This document shows, in pieces, positions 9,461 to 21,400 of a DNA stretch of 64,000 nt (its first letter is position 1; each line of letters starts with the position of its first letter). This stretch comes from Vespula vulgaris. Its lineage: Eukaryota > Arthropoda > Insecta > Hymenoptera > Vespidae. The notes under the pieces are model-generated. The model ran no database searches, was not told the DNA's origin, and saw only the letters and a list, made by a program, of their open reading frames with translations. The stretch lies in NCBI RefSeq assembly GCF_905475345.1, contig NC_066602.1:682001-746000 (forward strand). Direction: 5' to 3'. The translations under genes and the position numbers were made by a program.

Positions 9461-9630
9461 ATTATTAATAGAAGGAAATAGAACTATCTTCGTTAGTCAT
9501 TTTTAAGTTCATTGCATATTGTTTTTCATTTGAGTCTTCCTAGAATTTGCATAGATGCCTACAAGATTGAGGATCAACATCTTGTAATGCATTCCAATGA
9601 TTACGATAGATTGATATATAGATTAGATAT
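9187..9630. repeat. Local inverted repeat with perfect 39-bp core
   Basis: Bases 9219-9257 are the exact reverse complement of 9557-9595 (39 bp). Imperfect pairing extends to about 9,187-9,290 and 9,527-9,630. The spacer is about 300 bp and contains the exon-like block near 9,440. Confidence 0.9.
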
Positions 9631-11136
9631 TTATGACAAGTTTTCTTCTTCTACAACACTTCATTGCTTTTTGTTTCTATTAGTAGAAAATTATATAAAA
9701 TAAAATATAATATAATTATAATTATATAAAGAAGTTTCCTTTATAATACACGGACGTATATATCATTAGGATCACAAGTGTTACAGTTCTCTGGTTTTAT
9801 GCAACTTGATATGGGAAACCAATTTCTATGGCCATTGTCTCCAAAGCAATAAGAATATGGTACGATCAAATTAGAAATTTAAAGCAGAATTTTCACAAAT
9901 TTTTCTATTATAATTATTACTCGCCGCTAATCAAGAAAATGAAAAATTACTTACAGCAGATTGCCAGGAATAGAATATACTCGTCGTAGTCATTAATATT
10001 CCCCTTAAATGGTTCCTTGAATTATGTGCTCGACTCTCCTGGACGTGTATATTTCTATCCTCTTGATATTTTATTCTGTTAAACACACTTCAGAGTTTTC
10101 TGAAAATAACAAAAATGTTCAATTAATCTTTTATTATATTTTCTCAGCATCCTAATTATTTATTTAAAAATTAGGATCCATATTCAGAATTTTATTTTTA
10201 TCAGAAAAAATGTCAGAATCTCCTTAAAACATTCTGAAATGAACTTTCGTTTCAAGCAAATGGATGAAAAATAAAAACTAATTGGTTTGATCGCAAAAGC
10301 AAACGAAACCGGTTCGGTTGCGGATATGTGTCTCTCGTAGACAACTCGTCTCTACGTTCGTCTCTTTGTATTCTTATCATGGACTCATGCATCTCTATTC
10401 TAATTGATTAGCTGCCCGGCAAACAAGCAATTACTAGTTTCAGACAAGTATTAAAGAGGGATATTAATGGCTACGACGAGTATATTCTATTCCTGGCAAA
10501 CCACTTAGTTTGTTGGACTCGTCAACAGGTAGTATCATTGAGACAGGAAATACGGAATAATTTCGCGAAATATCAAGCACATGTGCAACAGTTGGCTCCA
10601 TATACGATTATCCGATTGGTTCGTATAAATGTCTAAAATGAAGTATCCTAATTCCGATAATCCTAATTACGCTTTCTCCTCGGTTTAATTTTAAACAATA
10701 ATTCAAAATTATGCAACAAGTAAAATATCAATCACTGGTAAAATATAATATCTAATAATAGTAAAAATAAGTTAACCATAGCATGAAAAAATAGTAAGAA
10801 ACTACGCAATTTTTTATAATCTACTATAAAACAATATATCGTAGTATTGGATATGAACTTGTGTAAAATAGGGCATAACATAACGTTACTAATATAAACT
10901 CATAGACACATATATAAAATTATCCTATTGTCTATAACATACAATATAAAGAACACAATCTGATGAAAATGAATCTTCGCGTTAGTTATTCAGAAATTTA
11001 AATAAGGTGCAACTTATCAAGAACATAAAGAAAAATACTAGCGAATCCCATTATCGAATCCAGTTATGCAGCCAATGTTCAGGTACTACGGTTTATATAC
11101 TAATCATCTTTTCTTTCTTAGAGTTTTGTCTGGACA

Positions 11137-12250
11137 CGATGTTGCCTCGATTAAAAATAAATTACTCCCAGTTTTGTCGATTAGCTTTTAATTTTTTCCT
11201 TTTTTTTTTTCGTTGAATTTTGTCTACATATTCGGAAGAAGTAAATATTTATCAAAAATTGAATTTCTGATGATGCATCCTAAACAAATATATGAAAATA
11301 TGAATTCAATACCAACTGATTCACTTTCCTAGTACACACTCGTTCGCTTCTTTTCTTCTTGAATTTAAATTTCTTTTTTCACTTTCTTATCTTTCAATTT
11401 TCTTTTTCAACTTACATCTATTTATATCCATCTTAATTTAAGAAAGGGCAAGGATAATTCACGAAATAATAAATAAATATATAAATAAATAAGTTCGTAG
11501 ATGGCCTTCATTACGTATAACATAAGTAAGTCATTGTAAAATTGATATACGTTTCTGAATGGAATTTTCTTTATTCTTTTCAGTCGAAAGGCGAATTCGA
11601 TACATCCGTTATTACATATATGTATGGACTTATATCTACATATATGTACACTTGTGTATCTATGTATTTTACAATGCCTTACTTATGCTATATATTTTAT
11701 AGGCCAATTACGAACTTATTTACTTATCTATTTATCTATTCTTTCGTCAATTATATGTGCCATTTTAAAAATTAAGAAGGATATAAATAGATGTAAGTTG
11801 ATAAAGGAAATTGAAAGATAAGAAAGTGAAAAAAGAAATTTAAATTAAAGGAGAATAGAAACGAACGAGTGTGTACTAGAAAAGTGAATCAGTTGATATC
11901 GAATTCATATTTTCATATATTTGTTTAGGATGCATCGTTAGAAATTCAATTTTTGATAAATATTTACTACTTAGACACGATGTTACCTCGATTAAAAATA
12001 AATTGCTTCAAGTTTTGTCGATTAGCTTTTAATTTTTTTTTTTTTTTTCGTTGAATTTTGTCTTCATATTCGGAAGAAGTAAATGTTTATCAAAAATTGA
12101 GTTTCTAATGATGCATTCTAAACCAATATATGAAAATATGAATTCCGTATCAACTGATTCACTTTCCTAGTACACACTCGTTCGCTTCTTTTCTTCCGTA
12201 ATTTAAATTTCTTTTTTCACTTTCTTATCTTTCTATTTTCTTTTTCAACT
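11137..12250 (+). repeat. ~840-bp internal tandem duplication
   Basis: The block beginning 'cacgatgttgcctcgatta' at 11,137 recurs at 11,977 and continues through 'ctagtacacactcgttcgct' (11,330 and 12,172). Between the two lies an inverted copy of the flanking DNA, so direct and inverted duplication are combined. Confidence 0.75.
11541..11860 (+). repeat. Inverted partner of 12,225-12,530
   Basis: The translated plus frame 11,624-11,821 and the minus frame ending at 12,225 agree at 61 of 65 residues, so the two segments are near-identical inverted copies. The shared peptide (TLVYLCILQCLTYAIYFIG) is hydrophobic and AT-codon driven. The equivalent right-arm DNA at 22,650-22,870 is open in a different frame, so coding is unlikely. 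Confidence 0.75.
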
Positions 12251-12584
12251 TACATCTATTTATATCCTTCTTAATTTTTAAAATGTCACATATAATCGAC
12301 GAGACAATAGATAAATAGATAAGTAAATAAGTTCGTAATTGGCCTATAAAATATATAGCATAAGTAAGGCATTGTAAAATACATAGATACACAAGTGTAC
12401 ATATATGTAGATATAAGTCGATACATATATGTAATAATGAATGTATCGAATTCGCCTTTCGACTGAAAAGAATAAAGAAAATTCCATTCAGAAACGTAGT
12501 AGATAAAAGAGAAAATATATACATTAATTTTAAACAGAATATAATGAACTTACTAAGTAATAGGGAATATAATTGTGCTTCCAT
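12225..12584 (-). CDS. Hydrophobic 119-codon frame, probably not a real gene
   Basis: Starts MEAQLYSLLLSKF, has several hydrophobic stretches, and ends with a basic tail (KDINRCKLKKKIER). The first codons overlap an exon-like block ('gttctaattacaaatggaag') that has acceptor and donor flanks in three other copies, which suggests the frame runs across an intron. It is not kept in phase at 22.65 kb or 14.0 kb. Listed because it is one of the longest frames in the window. Confidence 0.15.
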   Translation of the reverse strand: MEAQLYSLLLSKFIIFCLKLMYIFSLLSTTFLNGIFFILFSRKANSIHSLLHICIDLYLHICTLVYLCILQCLTYAIYFIGQLRTYLLIYLSIVSSIICDILKIKKDINRCKLKKKIER

Positions 12585-13699
12585 TTGTAATTAGAACTTT
12601 TAGAACTATTTGTAAGAAAACAGGTAGTACTTAATGAGGCATTACGATTCATAGATTGAAACACACTTTTATAACAACCCTATAGTTAGAAAAACATGGA
12701 ATCATGTATCTCTATTCTAATTGGTTAACTGACCGGCAAAGAAGCAATATAACTGGTTTCAGACATGCAACTCAACTGATATGTTTGACTCGTCAATCGA
12801 TAGTATCACCGAAATACCAAATACGGAAAAATATCACGAAATATCCAAGACGTGTGCAACAGTTGGATCCATAAACGATTATTCGATTGGTTCGTATAAA
12901 AGTCTAAAAAGAAATACCCGAAAACCCTAATTACGCTTTCTTTTCAGTTTAATTTTATACCATAATTCAAAATTATGCAACAAGTAAAATATCAATCACT
13001 GGTAAAATATAGTAACTAATAATAATAAAGATCAGTTAACCATAGCATGAAAAAATAGTAAGAAACTATGCAATTTTCTATAATCTACCATAAAACATAT
13101 TATCGTAGTATTGGAATTGAACTTGTATAAAATAGGGCATAACATAACGACAGTAATATAAACTCATAGATAGATATAAAAAATTATACTATTGTGTATA
13201 GCATGCAATGTGGAACAGAATCTTATGATAATGGATCCTCGCATTAAATATTATAAAATTCAAGTATGATTCTACTTATCAAGAACTTGAAAAATGTATC
13301 GGGTGATTCCCAAAATCGATTTCAAATATGCGGCCAATTTTCAGATACTACGGTTTGTATGCTAATCATCTTTTCTTTCTTGGAGTTTCGTCGCTTTGGA
13401 CTCTTTACCGTATCGATTAAATGTTAATTGCTCTAAGTTTCGTCGAATAGCTTTTAGTTTCTTGTTTTTTTGTTAAATCTTGTCTCCATATTTAGAAGAA
13501 GCACGTATTTATCAAAAATGGAGGATCCATCTATGCCAATATAAACAAATATAGGAAAATATGAAATTGAGAATGAGTCCACTTACCTAGTACATATAAG
13601 CTTGCTTCTTTTCTCGATGTCTCTTTTCTTCTTTAATATTAACTTGATTTTTTATTTTGACTTATTTTTCAATTTTCTCTTTAATTTTACATCCGTGGT

Positions 13700-13959
13700 T
13701 TACTGATGTTCGTATGACATATATGTATACACATATGTGTATATATATGCATATATATATATGTATATATATTTTACAACGCATTGCTTATGTTATACGT
13801 ATTGAAGGCAAATTATGAGCTTATTTATTTATACATTTATCTATATCCATATGATTCTCAGAAATATATAAAGAGTATATCAGTTTATAGACAAATATAT
13901 AAATAAATATAGATATGAACATTGGACTTTAATACGTACAAAGTACACAGTGCGGTGAA

Positions 13960-13999
<40 letters not shown>

Positions 14000-14015
14000 A
14001 TATGCATGTATTTAC
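13700..14015. repeat. AT/TG microsatellite region
   Basis: (TA)n/(TATG)n runs at about 13,718-13,775 and (TA)n followed by about twelve TG units at 13,960-14,010. Ordinary low-complexity DNA. Confidence 0.9.
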
Positions 14016-15559
14016 GTATATATCGAATCAGTCTACCATCTGAAAAGAATAGAGAAAATTTCATTCATAAATTTCATTCAAAAGAAAAGAGAAAATATAT
14101 AAACTAATTTTTAACAGAATGTAATGAACTTACCAAGTACTAGCACAAATAGTTTTAACTCCATTAATAATTACGCCTTGCAGGACTATCTGTAAGAAAA
14201 CAATTAGTACTTAATAATGCATTACGATTGATAGATCGAAACACAGTTTTACAACAAGCCGATAATTAGAAAAGGAGACTCAAATATTAACATTCCAAGG
14301 GATATTTATATTATTCCAAACAATTCACTAAGCTTTAGTTCAAATAACGCAAATTATAGTATTTCCTCTGGTTAATATTATACAATAATATACCCAAGAC
14401 AAATTGCTAGATATAATATATAGTGCAAGAAGATAATAAACTATACATCTTTCTATAGTATATTATAAAACGGTATATCGTAGTATTGAACACAAAATTG
14501 TATAAAATATAGTATAATGCGTTAATATTAAGTAGCATAAAATTTAAATAGGATTTCACTAACCGATAGCGCGTTTTTTATAACCTTCCAGATAAGTAAC
14601 ATTATCGCGATGGACAGGAACTTACATATTATTCTAAATCGTCCCTCTCTTGAAACCTCCAGGAAGTTGCTTGTAGGACGATTCGAAACAGAATAAATAG
14701 TTTATTCAACTTCCGCGGACGGCTCCTAACATCTTTTATATTGACTCGAGCATGCGCTGTTTCGTTTAATCCCCTCTTTTTCATATATTCACGATCCCCA
14801 ATTATCTCTTCACAATGTTACCAACAATTTTGGATCGATATTACCGTAAAAGGAAGATTTCTGTTTGCTTTTATCTCTGTTTTCTCTTCTTGATTCTGTT
14901 TTCTCCATTTGATTCCCCATGTGATTCTCCATACTCGTATCTTTTCGATCATTTCACGATGTAAAAATCGAATTGCGTTTATCTACTTTCAGTTGAGGAA
15001 AATTTTTTTGGCATTTTATTTTTCATTTTTTGGCATTTTATTTTTGCATTTAATTTATTTGGCATTTAATTATTCATATTTATTTATTTTGTGCGAAGAG
15101 AATGTTGACATTACCAAGAAAGTAGAATTCAGAATATTGTATTTAAAAGGAATGGTAATCTCAGGGAAAATCTCTTCCTACAATATTTATAACTGATGAT
15201 TTGTGCGATGTAAATCGGTTGACCGAATAACGATGGCTAGAAAGGAGTATAATAGATCTTTACTATGTTGGGGGAAATATTATGTAAATGTTTATTATAT
15301 GTACGCTTATTGAGATATTTAATCATCCGAGTAAAACATTAGGAAAATGCTGAATAAATTAGAAATATTATGTTACTAGATATATAATGATGTCGTTGCT
15401 ATACTGAGTTATACGTAATGAGAAATGAACGATTCGATTAAGGTAACATTTTCCGAGGAACTAATTAGTTTGGAATATATGAAATATCAGATAATTGGCA
15501 GTATAAGTGGATCGTTCTTTGAAATTTTCCTGTCGGGAATTAATTTTTCGGAAAAAGTA

Positions 15560-16220
15560 TTCCTTCGTATGAAAGAACTAAATTAGTTGTGGTACATCGA
15601 TCTGCTAATTAATTAATGCAGCTAAATAGCTAATTGAAGTACACTGCTAATCGTATTATCGCATTGGCTGCTTAGTTTAATAAGAGGAGAACGAACGACA
15701 AAATACCTTTCTTCTTTCGAAAAAATACCTTTCGTCAAAATAAGCGAGGAGATATACGCACGCACACCCACAGAACCGCGGACATATTCCCACTTACATG
15801 CTCTAGCGCGGATGAGAGAATATAAGAGCATCAGTGTGTGGAGAAAGATAATAACAAATTGTTTAACACGAACGTACACGACGATACGTATGGAAGAACG
15901 TAACGCATACATGCATTTTCATTAAATCTCAATCGTAAGATATTTGCGCTACGTAATAATTTAGTTCGTCCAAATACCTATATTTCTGAAAAACGTACAT
16001 TATACATTATTTTTAAGTACATGACGTGAATATTCTGACAAATAATTTGGAACATTGAACCAAACACTTCTTCTCTTTTTAATTATATTGAATAATAATA
16101 TAAACTGACGGTATAACGATGACACGGTGAGATAAACGTACTCTACATATTAACGCATAATTTAAAAGCGTGTCCGGGCTAACGTTATTATCCCGAAGAA
16201 CAATGAATACTTTGATCGTA
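15560..16220 (+). repeat. G module copy (core 15,690-15,925)
   Basis: Full-length G in plus orientation, followed as usual by an A terminal segment on the minus strand. The reading frames in its CpG core (for example 15,912-15,622 minus) are not conserved among G copies. Confidence 0.8.
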
Positions 16221-16560
16221 TACACAGCTTTGATCATTTTCAATGATAAAGCTGCCTGAGTACCATTTCAGTTCCATTTGAATCCAGATTCCCTTTGCAA
16301 CGGCAAACAAACCTACGATAAATCTTTCCCATAACACTCCATTATATCCTCTATCTAAAGCCACTTACCTTTGAATCCTTTCAATAACGTATATTCCATA
16401 TCCTCGTATCACCATATGAATGAAGCTTTGTAATACAGCGCTATTTTAATTGACGATTACCTTGAGGCAATACTTTGAGGATCGTCGTCAACACCATTAT
16501 AAATGTTTGTCCTCTTCTTCCTCTTCTTCCTCTTCTTCCTTGTTAATTGCAACCACGTAA
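16220..16560 (-). pseudogene. A5 terminal exon remnant
   Basis: Aligns with 39,850-40,120 and 2,050-2,310. All frames are interrupted. It contains a (CTTCCT)n microsatellite at 16,503-16,540. Confidence 0.5.
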
Positions 16561-16799
16561 TGAAGACGCTATGGAACATAATTATGCGGATCACGTTTGT
16601 AAAGGAAATGCCTTCCTTTCGAACCCAGCACGTTGATTATTACTACAGCTAAGAAATAGCAAATATGTTTAGGAAACCGTCGATAATCGTTGATAGTAAA
16701 ATGCCGCCGATCGTTATTATATAATTCAGTGTCCGCACATAAGATATATGGATATGTATTTTTCTGTTCTTCCTTTTTTTAAATTCGAGTTATAATATA

Positions 16800-17130
16800 A
16801 AGCGGCATGTCATTGCCTAAAAACTGTAACAAGGATCTAAAAATATTAAAGCACAATCTTTTTAGATGATAACACTGGTGAACAACTTCGAACGTCAATT
16901 TCTTGACATTCCATAATAGATGATGAATATGTTTTTGACGTAGGATTCTTTGAAAATATTCTCTTATAAATGTATTTGTTCCTGTAAGGTACTATATATT
17001 AGGATCATAATAAAAAAGCAGATACTCCTCGTTCTGGTCACTTCGCACACCATATTATTTGTATTATGACCAAAGAAGATATTGTTTACATGAACAACAT
17101 CTTTGGCTGATTTTGTCACATAGGAATTAA
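16800..17130 (+). pseudogene. X-family copy, frameshifted
   Basis: The fragments line up with the open X frame at 40,447-40,683: the WHS core, HNKKADT, and MTKEDIVYMNNIFG followed by a stop. Stops and a frame change near 16,950-17,000 break it. A possible acceptor 'caatctttttag' at 16,855-16,866 precedes the region. Confidence 0.6.
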
Positions 17131-17344
17131 AAATATGTATATTAACGCCCGCAAGATATTTTTGTTATGAGAGAATATTAATAAGAGAATTAATTTCGTT
17201 TCATGGAATGTGAATATTTGGTAGGGTGAGATCAATAAAAATAAAGCAGAAGCATTTGTAACGATATTCTGTTATGGAATATGGATATGGTAGTAAAACA
17301 GAAATCATAATATGTCAAATTAAAAGAGATCGTTAGAGAAGTCT

Positions 17345-17500
17345 TAATTAATTTCATCTTCTAGCTTTTCGTCTGTGAAAGCAATAAAGATGCATAGAAT
17401 GTAAAAACTCTGTTTGTTCGGCACCCTCTCGGATGTTATCTGTCAGCAAATAGATGGTAATTTTTTGCGTAATCGTGGTCCATTGACTTACGTAATATAA
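17345..17500 (-). repeat. W module, reverse
   Basis: Reverse paralogue of 7,815-7,975. The spacer 17,130-17,345 before it is AT-rich, with a block also present near 2,850-2,960 and 36,370-36,470. Confidence 0.6.
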
Positions 17501-17519
17501 TATATCGTGACCGTGGAAC

Positions 17520-18060
17520 TAACGAATATATTGTAATGATATTTAATTTATATGAATTTGTAGATATTGAAAAGCATATTTCATTACAAAATATTATCCC
17601 TTATAATTTTCTACGATATCTGTGATAAGCTTTGCAGGATTTTCATCCTTATCATCATCTATGAAATTTTTCCTGTTTTCATATTCGGTGGTATCACTAT
17701 CACTGTTACCGTTCTTTTCTGGATTTATACTTGTCTTTTTGAAATTGCTCTTCACTATTTATATCTTATATCATGTAATGTAGTCGTGTTTGTAGACTTT
17801 GTCATTGTCCTAATAAAAAAAAAAAAAAATGAGTAAATGAATGCGTTGAAAATTTCTTTCTACCTCTAATTGTATGTTACGAAACGACCAAACGATATAT
17901 ACCCAAAGAATATTATTTTTCTGATTTTCGGACTGATTAGTCCAGGGATCTACTTATCTACTCGAAGCTTCATTACGGACTGGTGTCAGCTTTAAAAATC
18001 TCTTACTCCAGTTTTAGGATCGGTTGTTTACTTTATCAAATTACCTAACGAACAGAGAAA
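17520..18060 (-). repeat. T module, reverse, degenerate
   Basis: Direct paralogue of 30,760-31,290. The TATA site has decayed here (17,950-17,965). The plus frame 17,567-17,836 is antisense to the module and not conserved. It ends in an A-run at 17,815-17,830. Confidence 0.6.
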
Positions 18061-18420
18061 GAACATTGTTAGCTAGAGAATTGAAATTTAGGAAGTTTAG
18101 GAATGATTCTCGTCTATAGAAATCACTCCTTCGTTAACTTTTCAAAGAATATCATGTAAGTGAATACCATATATTTACATACTAAAAATAATTGCTATCT
18201 GTATATAATTCAGACGTCCTAAAGAATATTTTCACAACCTATCAATCTGTTAGTACGATTTCAATATTCTCACTATTTCTTCTCCGGGAGAACCTCACAC
18301 TTATTTAATGAATCTCGAGGAATCATTGTTTCCATCGCAACATTCGTTTATATCATCGCTATTGGATAAATTTATAAGTGGCCATTTGTATACAATTTAT
18401 TACATAATTCCAATTATATA
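18060..18420 (+). other. AT-rich leader before A copy B
   Basis: The last part (18,360-18,428) matches the segment preceding exon 1 in other A units. The rest shows no clear feature. The axis of the mirror domain lies near here. Confidence 0.4.
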
Positions 18421-18428
18421 TTATAGAA

Positions 18429-19170
18429 ATGAAAATAATTCTCTTTACCCATACCATTTTAATTATTAATTAAAATGCGTTTAGAAGAAGCCGCTGTACG
18501 ATTTAAAAGGAATCATCTGATATATTTCTGGTAATTATACAATTAAAATGAATGAATGTGTATCAGAAGTCTTAACTAATCTACGAATTTTTAATTATTT
18601 CGGAGATATACGAGACGAAACGGAGGAGAAAGCAGTTACTATAGACCAGAAATATTGCAATGGAGCCTAATCGATTGCTAGTTGTAATTCCTTCCAAAGA
18701 AGATACACAAACTTCAATTACGCTCAATGTGATAATTAAACATTCGACGTCCCAAGTGACATATATTTACATTGTCAGTTCCTGTTCTTCCGTACATTCG
18801 ACGATACGTCCAACAGGGATAGTGAAAACGCCCGACCATCAATCCAAATAGGATACGAGAACACTTTCCTCTGTAGCCTTATATCTAAATTGTAAATCAA
18901 TCAATGGTGTGTTTATCGAGTGGTAAGATATCTTCATTATTTAATATAAAATCTATACCATAGGTATATTTTCTAATAATTTAATGAATTTTTACATAGA
19001 TTTTATGAAGTCGACGAAAGTATTTCTATTTCTAAGAGAATTCTTTTCAAATCTTTCACGTGATATGAAACCCAAGTTGGCGAGAGAAGCATGGTGTATG
19101 GAGACAACGTGACGCCATTGCTAGCGCATTATTATACCAATCATCGATCTTGATATTGGATTTTAATAAA
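18429..19170 (+). pseudogene. A unit copy B, internally deleted
   Basis: Exon 1 starts MKIILFTHTILIIN and stops after 14 codons. Exon 2 (from about 18,603) keeps a 63-codon frame 18,660-18,851 with VIIKHST and SCSSVHSTIRPT. Exons 3 and 4 are fused by a deletion (18,997-19,160) so that the start of exon 3 runs into the end of exon 4. AATAAA follows near 19,166. No A5 exon is found after it. Confidence 0.7.
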
Positions 19171-19489
19171 CGAGATGAGATATAAGTAACTTGTCACGTA
19201 TATTATCCAATTTTCCATATAATTTGATTCGTATATCTCTAAAATAGATCCAAATTCGTAGATTTGTTAAGACTTATCAAAGTCATTCGTTCATTTCAAT
19301 CATATAACTATCGAAAATAAATCAGATGAAGCCTTTTAAATGCTACAGCAACTACTCCTAAACGCAACAAAATAATAATTAAAATGTTATGAATCAACAG
19401 AATCAATTTCATTTTTATAATATAGAAATGAAATTTTCTACTAAATCTAATCGTGTTTAAACCGTTTGTATTACTTGTAAAGCTGTTCT

Positions 19490-19640
19490 CTGGGACGTAT
19501 AATAGCTAGGGATTATTTCGCGTATGACACACATTTGCGTATTACTGGATCGAAAATCACAGAAGGAATGACTTCCCCTGGCGAAGTTAATCTCATGCCG
19601 TCCCGTGAGACCACGCTTTCTAGATTCTAATTCTCTAACT
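19490..19640 (-). promoter_or_regulatory. A-type 5' block, reverse
   Basis: Contains the conserved series 'gaagtcattccttctgtgat' and 'cagtaatacgcaaatgtgtg' on the minus strand, matching 44,370-44,460 (+) and 53,730-53,790 (+). It points toward the decayed A copy B from the opposite side, so it is an orphan 5' end in an inverted arrangement. Confidence 0.45.
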
Positions 19641-20140
19641 AGAACGCATGGGGATAAAAAATTTCCCCTTTTCTATAATTATGTAATTATATATACTTTA
19701 TTATGTTATTATATATACTCTTTGTTCAAAGGAAATTATCTCATGTATCTTGGAATATCCTAATGAGAATCTTATATATATCTTATAATAGAATCTAATA
19801 ATAATTCGTCTCTTTTTTAATTAAAATAAGCACATAAAACTATAATTACTTGTAATATAATTAATTATTATAATAATAATTATTGTAATTATCAAGACTA
19901 ATTCCTATGAAATTAATCGGATATTCATATACGAAATTCGCAATGTTTCTTCTTTCGTAAGTCCAACTTATACTTAAAAATAGTATTCTAATATTATTAG
20001 TTACTAATGGTATCACAATTTTCGTACCATGTAAATACTACGTAATTCTTATCGTCAACAATTCTGTCGTAAGAAAATCTTTTCGTCGAAATTTATATCT
20101 ACTTCCATATTACTTGAAAACATTTTCTCAAAATATTACG
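19640..20140 (-). repeat. K module, reverse
   Basis: AT-rich block with 'tctctaactagaacgcatgg' and short palindromic AATTATTAT runs. It is shared with 31,900-32,270 (+), 44,000-44,340 (+) and 53,370-53,690 (+). No frame. Confidence 0.65.
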
Positions 20141-20159
20141 ATCTTTTTTTGTAAACAAA

Positions 20160-20640
20160 TGCATATTGCTCCAACTATCGAAGAACTCTTTCTGTTATTA
20201 TACAATAATAAAAAACATGTATTCGGAGAAAATCTTTCGTCATATTTCTTTGCTTCCTAATATTACTTTCTTACCTTTCACGTATTTTCCCTCCAAGAGA
20301 ACCACACAATTAGTTAATCAAGAAATGGTCAAATTACCAGGATATATGAAAAGAATATCAGTCGGTTTTACAAAAAAGAAGTACGGTCACAACGGTCCGA
20401 GGGCTTCTCTGCAATGGCACGCGAATACGCCTCGTACGATGCAGTGATATTTGATGGAGTAAACAAGCAATCATAAAACTGAGGAGAGATTTTCGAAGCT
20501 AAACTCACTTCGCATTGAAACTTCTAGTGGAATAGATAGATAACTGGACTAATAAGTCAAAAAATCAGAAAAGTAATATTCTTTTGGTTTATATCCTTTC
20601 GTGATTTCGTAATATACAATTTGAGACTACCAATCCGTTC
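20160..20640 (+). pseudogene. T module upstream exon-like frame
   Basis: The 76-codon frame starting at 20,217 begins MYSEKIFRHIS and contains FTKKKYGHNG. The paralogue at 43,758-43,558 (-) shares MYSEKIS and then diverges; 7,092-6,856 (-) shares KKKYVHN. Downstream the EYASYDAVIFDG peptide is in another frame, and every copy has the same stop after it. Probably a decayed exon. Confidence 0.35.
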
Positions 20641-20670
20641 ACTTACTTATTTCTTTTATTTATTAAGAGA

Positions 20671-20769
20671 ATGGCAAAATTTCCAAACACGAGTGAGTTT
20701 CGTATCATAAGTAATACCGAAGAGGAATTTCAAGTAGACATTTATACGATTAGAAAAAATGAATATTAA
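20671..20769 (+). CDS. Small T ORF 1 (32 codons)
   Basis: Starts MAKFPNTSEF and ends ...YTIRKNEY-stop. The copy at 32,600-32,700 keeps the peptide but lacks the ATG. It lies about 130 bp downstream of the T-module TATA position (decayed in this copy) and overlaps the next ORF by 11 nt. It could equally be a decayed upstream exon in another frame. Confidence 0.25.
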   Translation: MAKFPNTSEFRIISNTEEEFQVDIYTIRKNEY

Positions 20770-20887
20770 TAGGGAAGAAAACGAGAGAAGTGATAGTGAT
20801 GACATCAAGCAAAAAAAACGGAGAGATCTCATATATACTGCGAGGGATGATAATATGGAAAGAGAATTCATTCAACATTTATCATAG
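20759..20887 (+). CDS. Small charged T ORF 2 (42 codons)
   Basis: Starts MNINREENERSDSDD, has a basic middle (KQKKRRDL), and ends ...EFIQHLS-stop. Related sequence in the copies at 32,690, 30,950 (-), 6,490 (-) and 7,650 keeps the acidic N-part and the same stop but has single-base frameshifts, so this is the only open copy. An acidic-then-basic, hydrophilic, possibly nuclear peptide. Function unknown. Confidence 0.3.
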   Translation: MNINREENERSDSDDIKQKKRRDLIYTARDDNMEREFIQHLS

Positions 20888-20949
20888 ACATCGTAGAAAA
20901 TTATAAAGGACAAAATTATGATTTTTTCGCAAAAATATATGATCCTCCC

Positions 20950-21400
20950 TGTCTCCAAATTCTCTTGTTAACGGGTTTTGATCGGAACTTAACGATCTGC
21001 ACTGACGTAATCGTCTCCTAGCTATCATCAAGCACCATCGTATTAAACGATTCATCATTATTTCTCTCCGTTCATGAGTGCTCTTCTCCGCGCTTGGATA
21101 CATCAAGCGGTCAGGAACAAGTGCGCGGTCTATAAGCGTACATCTGTCTGATTTGAAAAGAACAGGAAAGGTATTTTTTCATTTGTTTTCCCCCTATCAA
21201 ACCACACAAACATCTGGATGATAAAATGCTCTGTACATGCTCAATTATCTACCTAAATCCTTCATTTAATTACTCGGTTACATCTTTTGCAGAACCATAT
21301 ACGCGTCGTTGATTTAATTATTCCGTTCGAACGAATACATTTTCCTAGAAATTTGCTCCTGATGGAAGAACTGAAAACAATGGTCCATAATACCTCTAGT
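20950..21400 (-). repeat. G module, reverse (core 20,960-21,190)
   Basis: Pairs in mirror image with 15,560-15,930. The core has 'ctcatgagtgctcttctccg'-like CpG-rich DNA. Confidence 0.75.

Larger units (their letters stand above)
10380..14350 (-). repeat. ~2.3-kb tandem duplication inside left arm
   Basis: About 10,380-12,650 and 12,698-14,350 are direct copies at an offset near 2,260-2,320. Matching blocks are 'catgcatctctattctaatt' at 10,386 with 12,702, and 'taatcatcttttctttct' at 11,101 with 13,362. The copies are well diverged. Confidence 0.7.
9740..15930 (-). repeat. Mirror domain, left inner arm
   Basis: In reverse orientation this matches 20,980-24,940. Paired landmarks are 9,940-10,000 with 24,680-24,720; 10,090-10,260 with 24,000-24,180; 10,980-11,340 with 22,960-23,330; 14,690-14,770 with 21,890-22,000; 15,200-15,260 with 21,560-21,620; and 15,700-15,900 with 21,000-21,150. 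The arm is longer than its partner because a ~2.3-kb segment is tandemly duplicated inside it. Several exon-like pieces with GT-AG flanks occur, none open across copies. Confidence 0.75.

Noticed and set aside
15622..15912. 96-codon frame in a CpG-rich core, and similar frames at 29,433-29,675 and 51,424-51,672
   Set aside because: They occur in G cores on different strands and frames and are not conserved between G copies.
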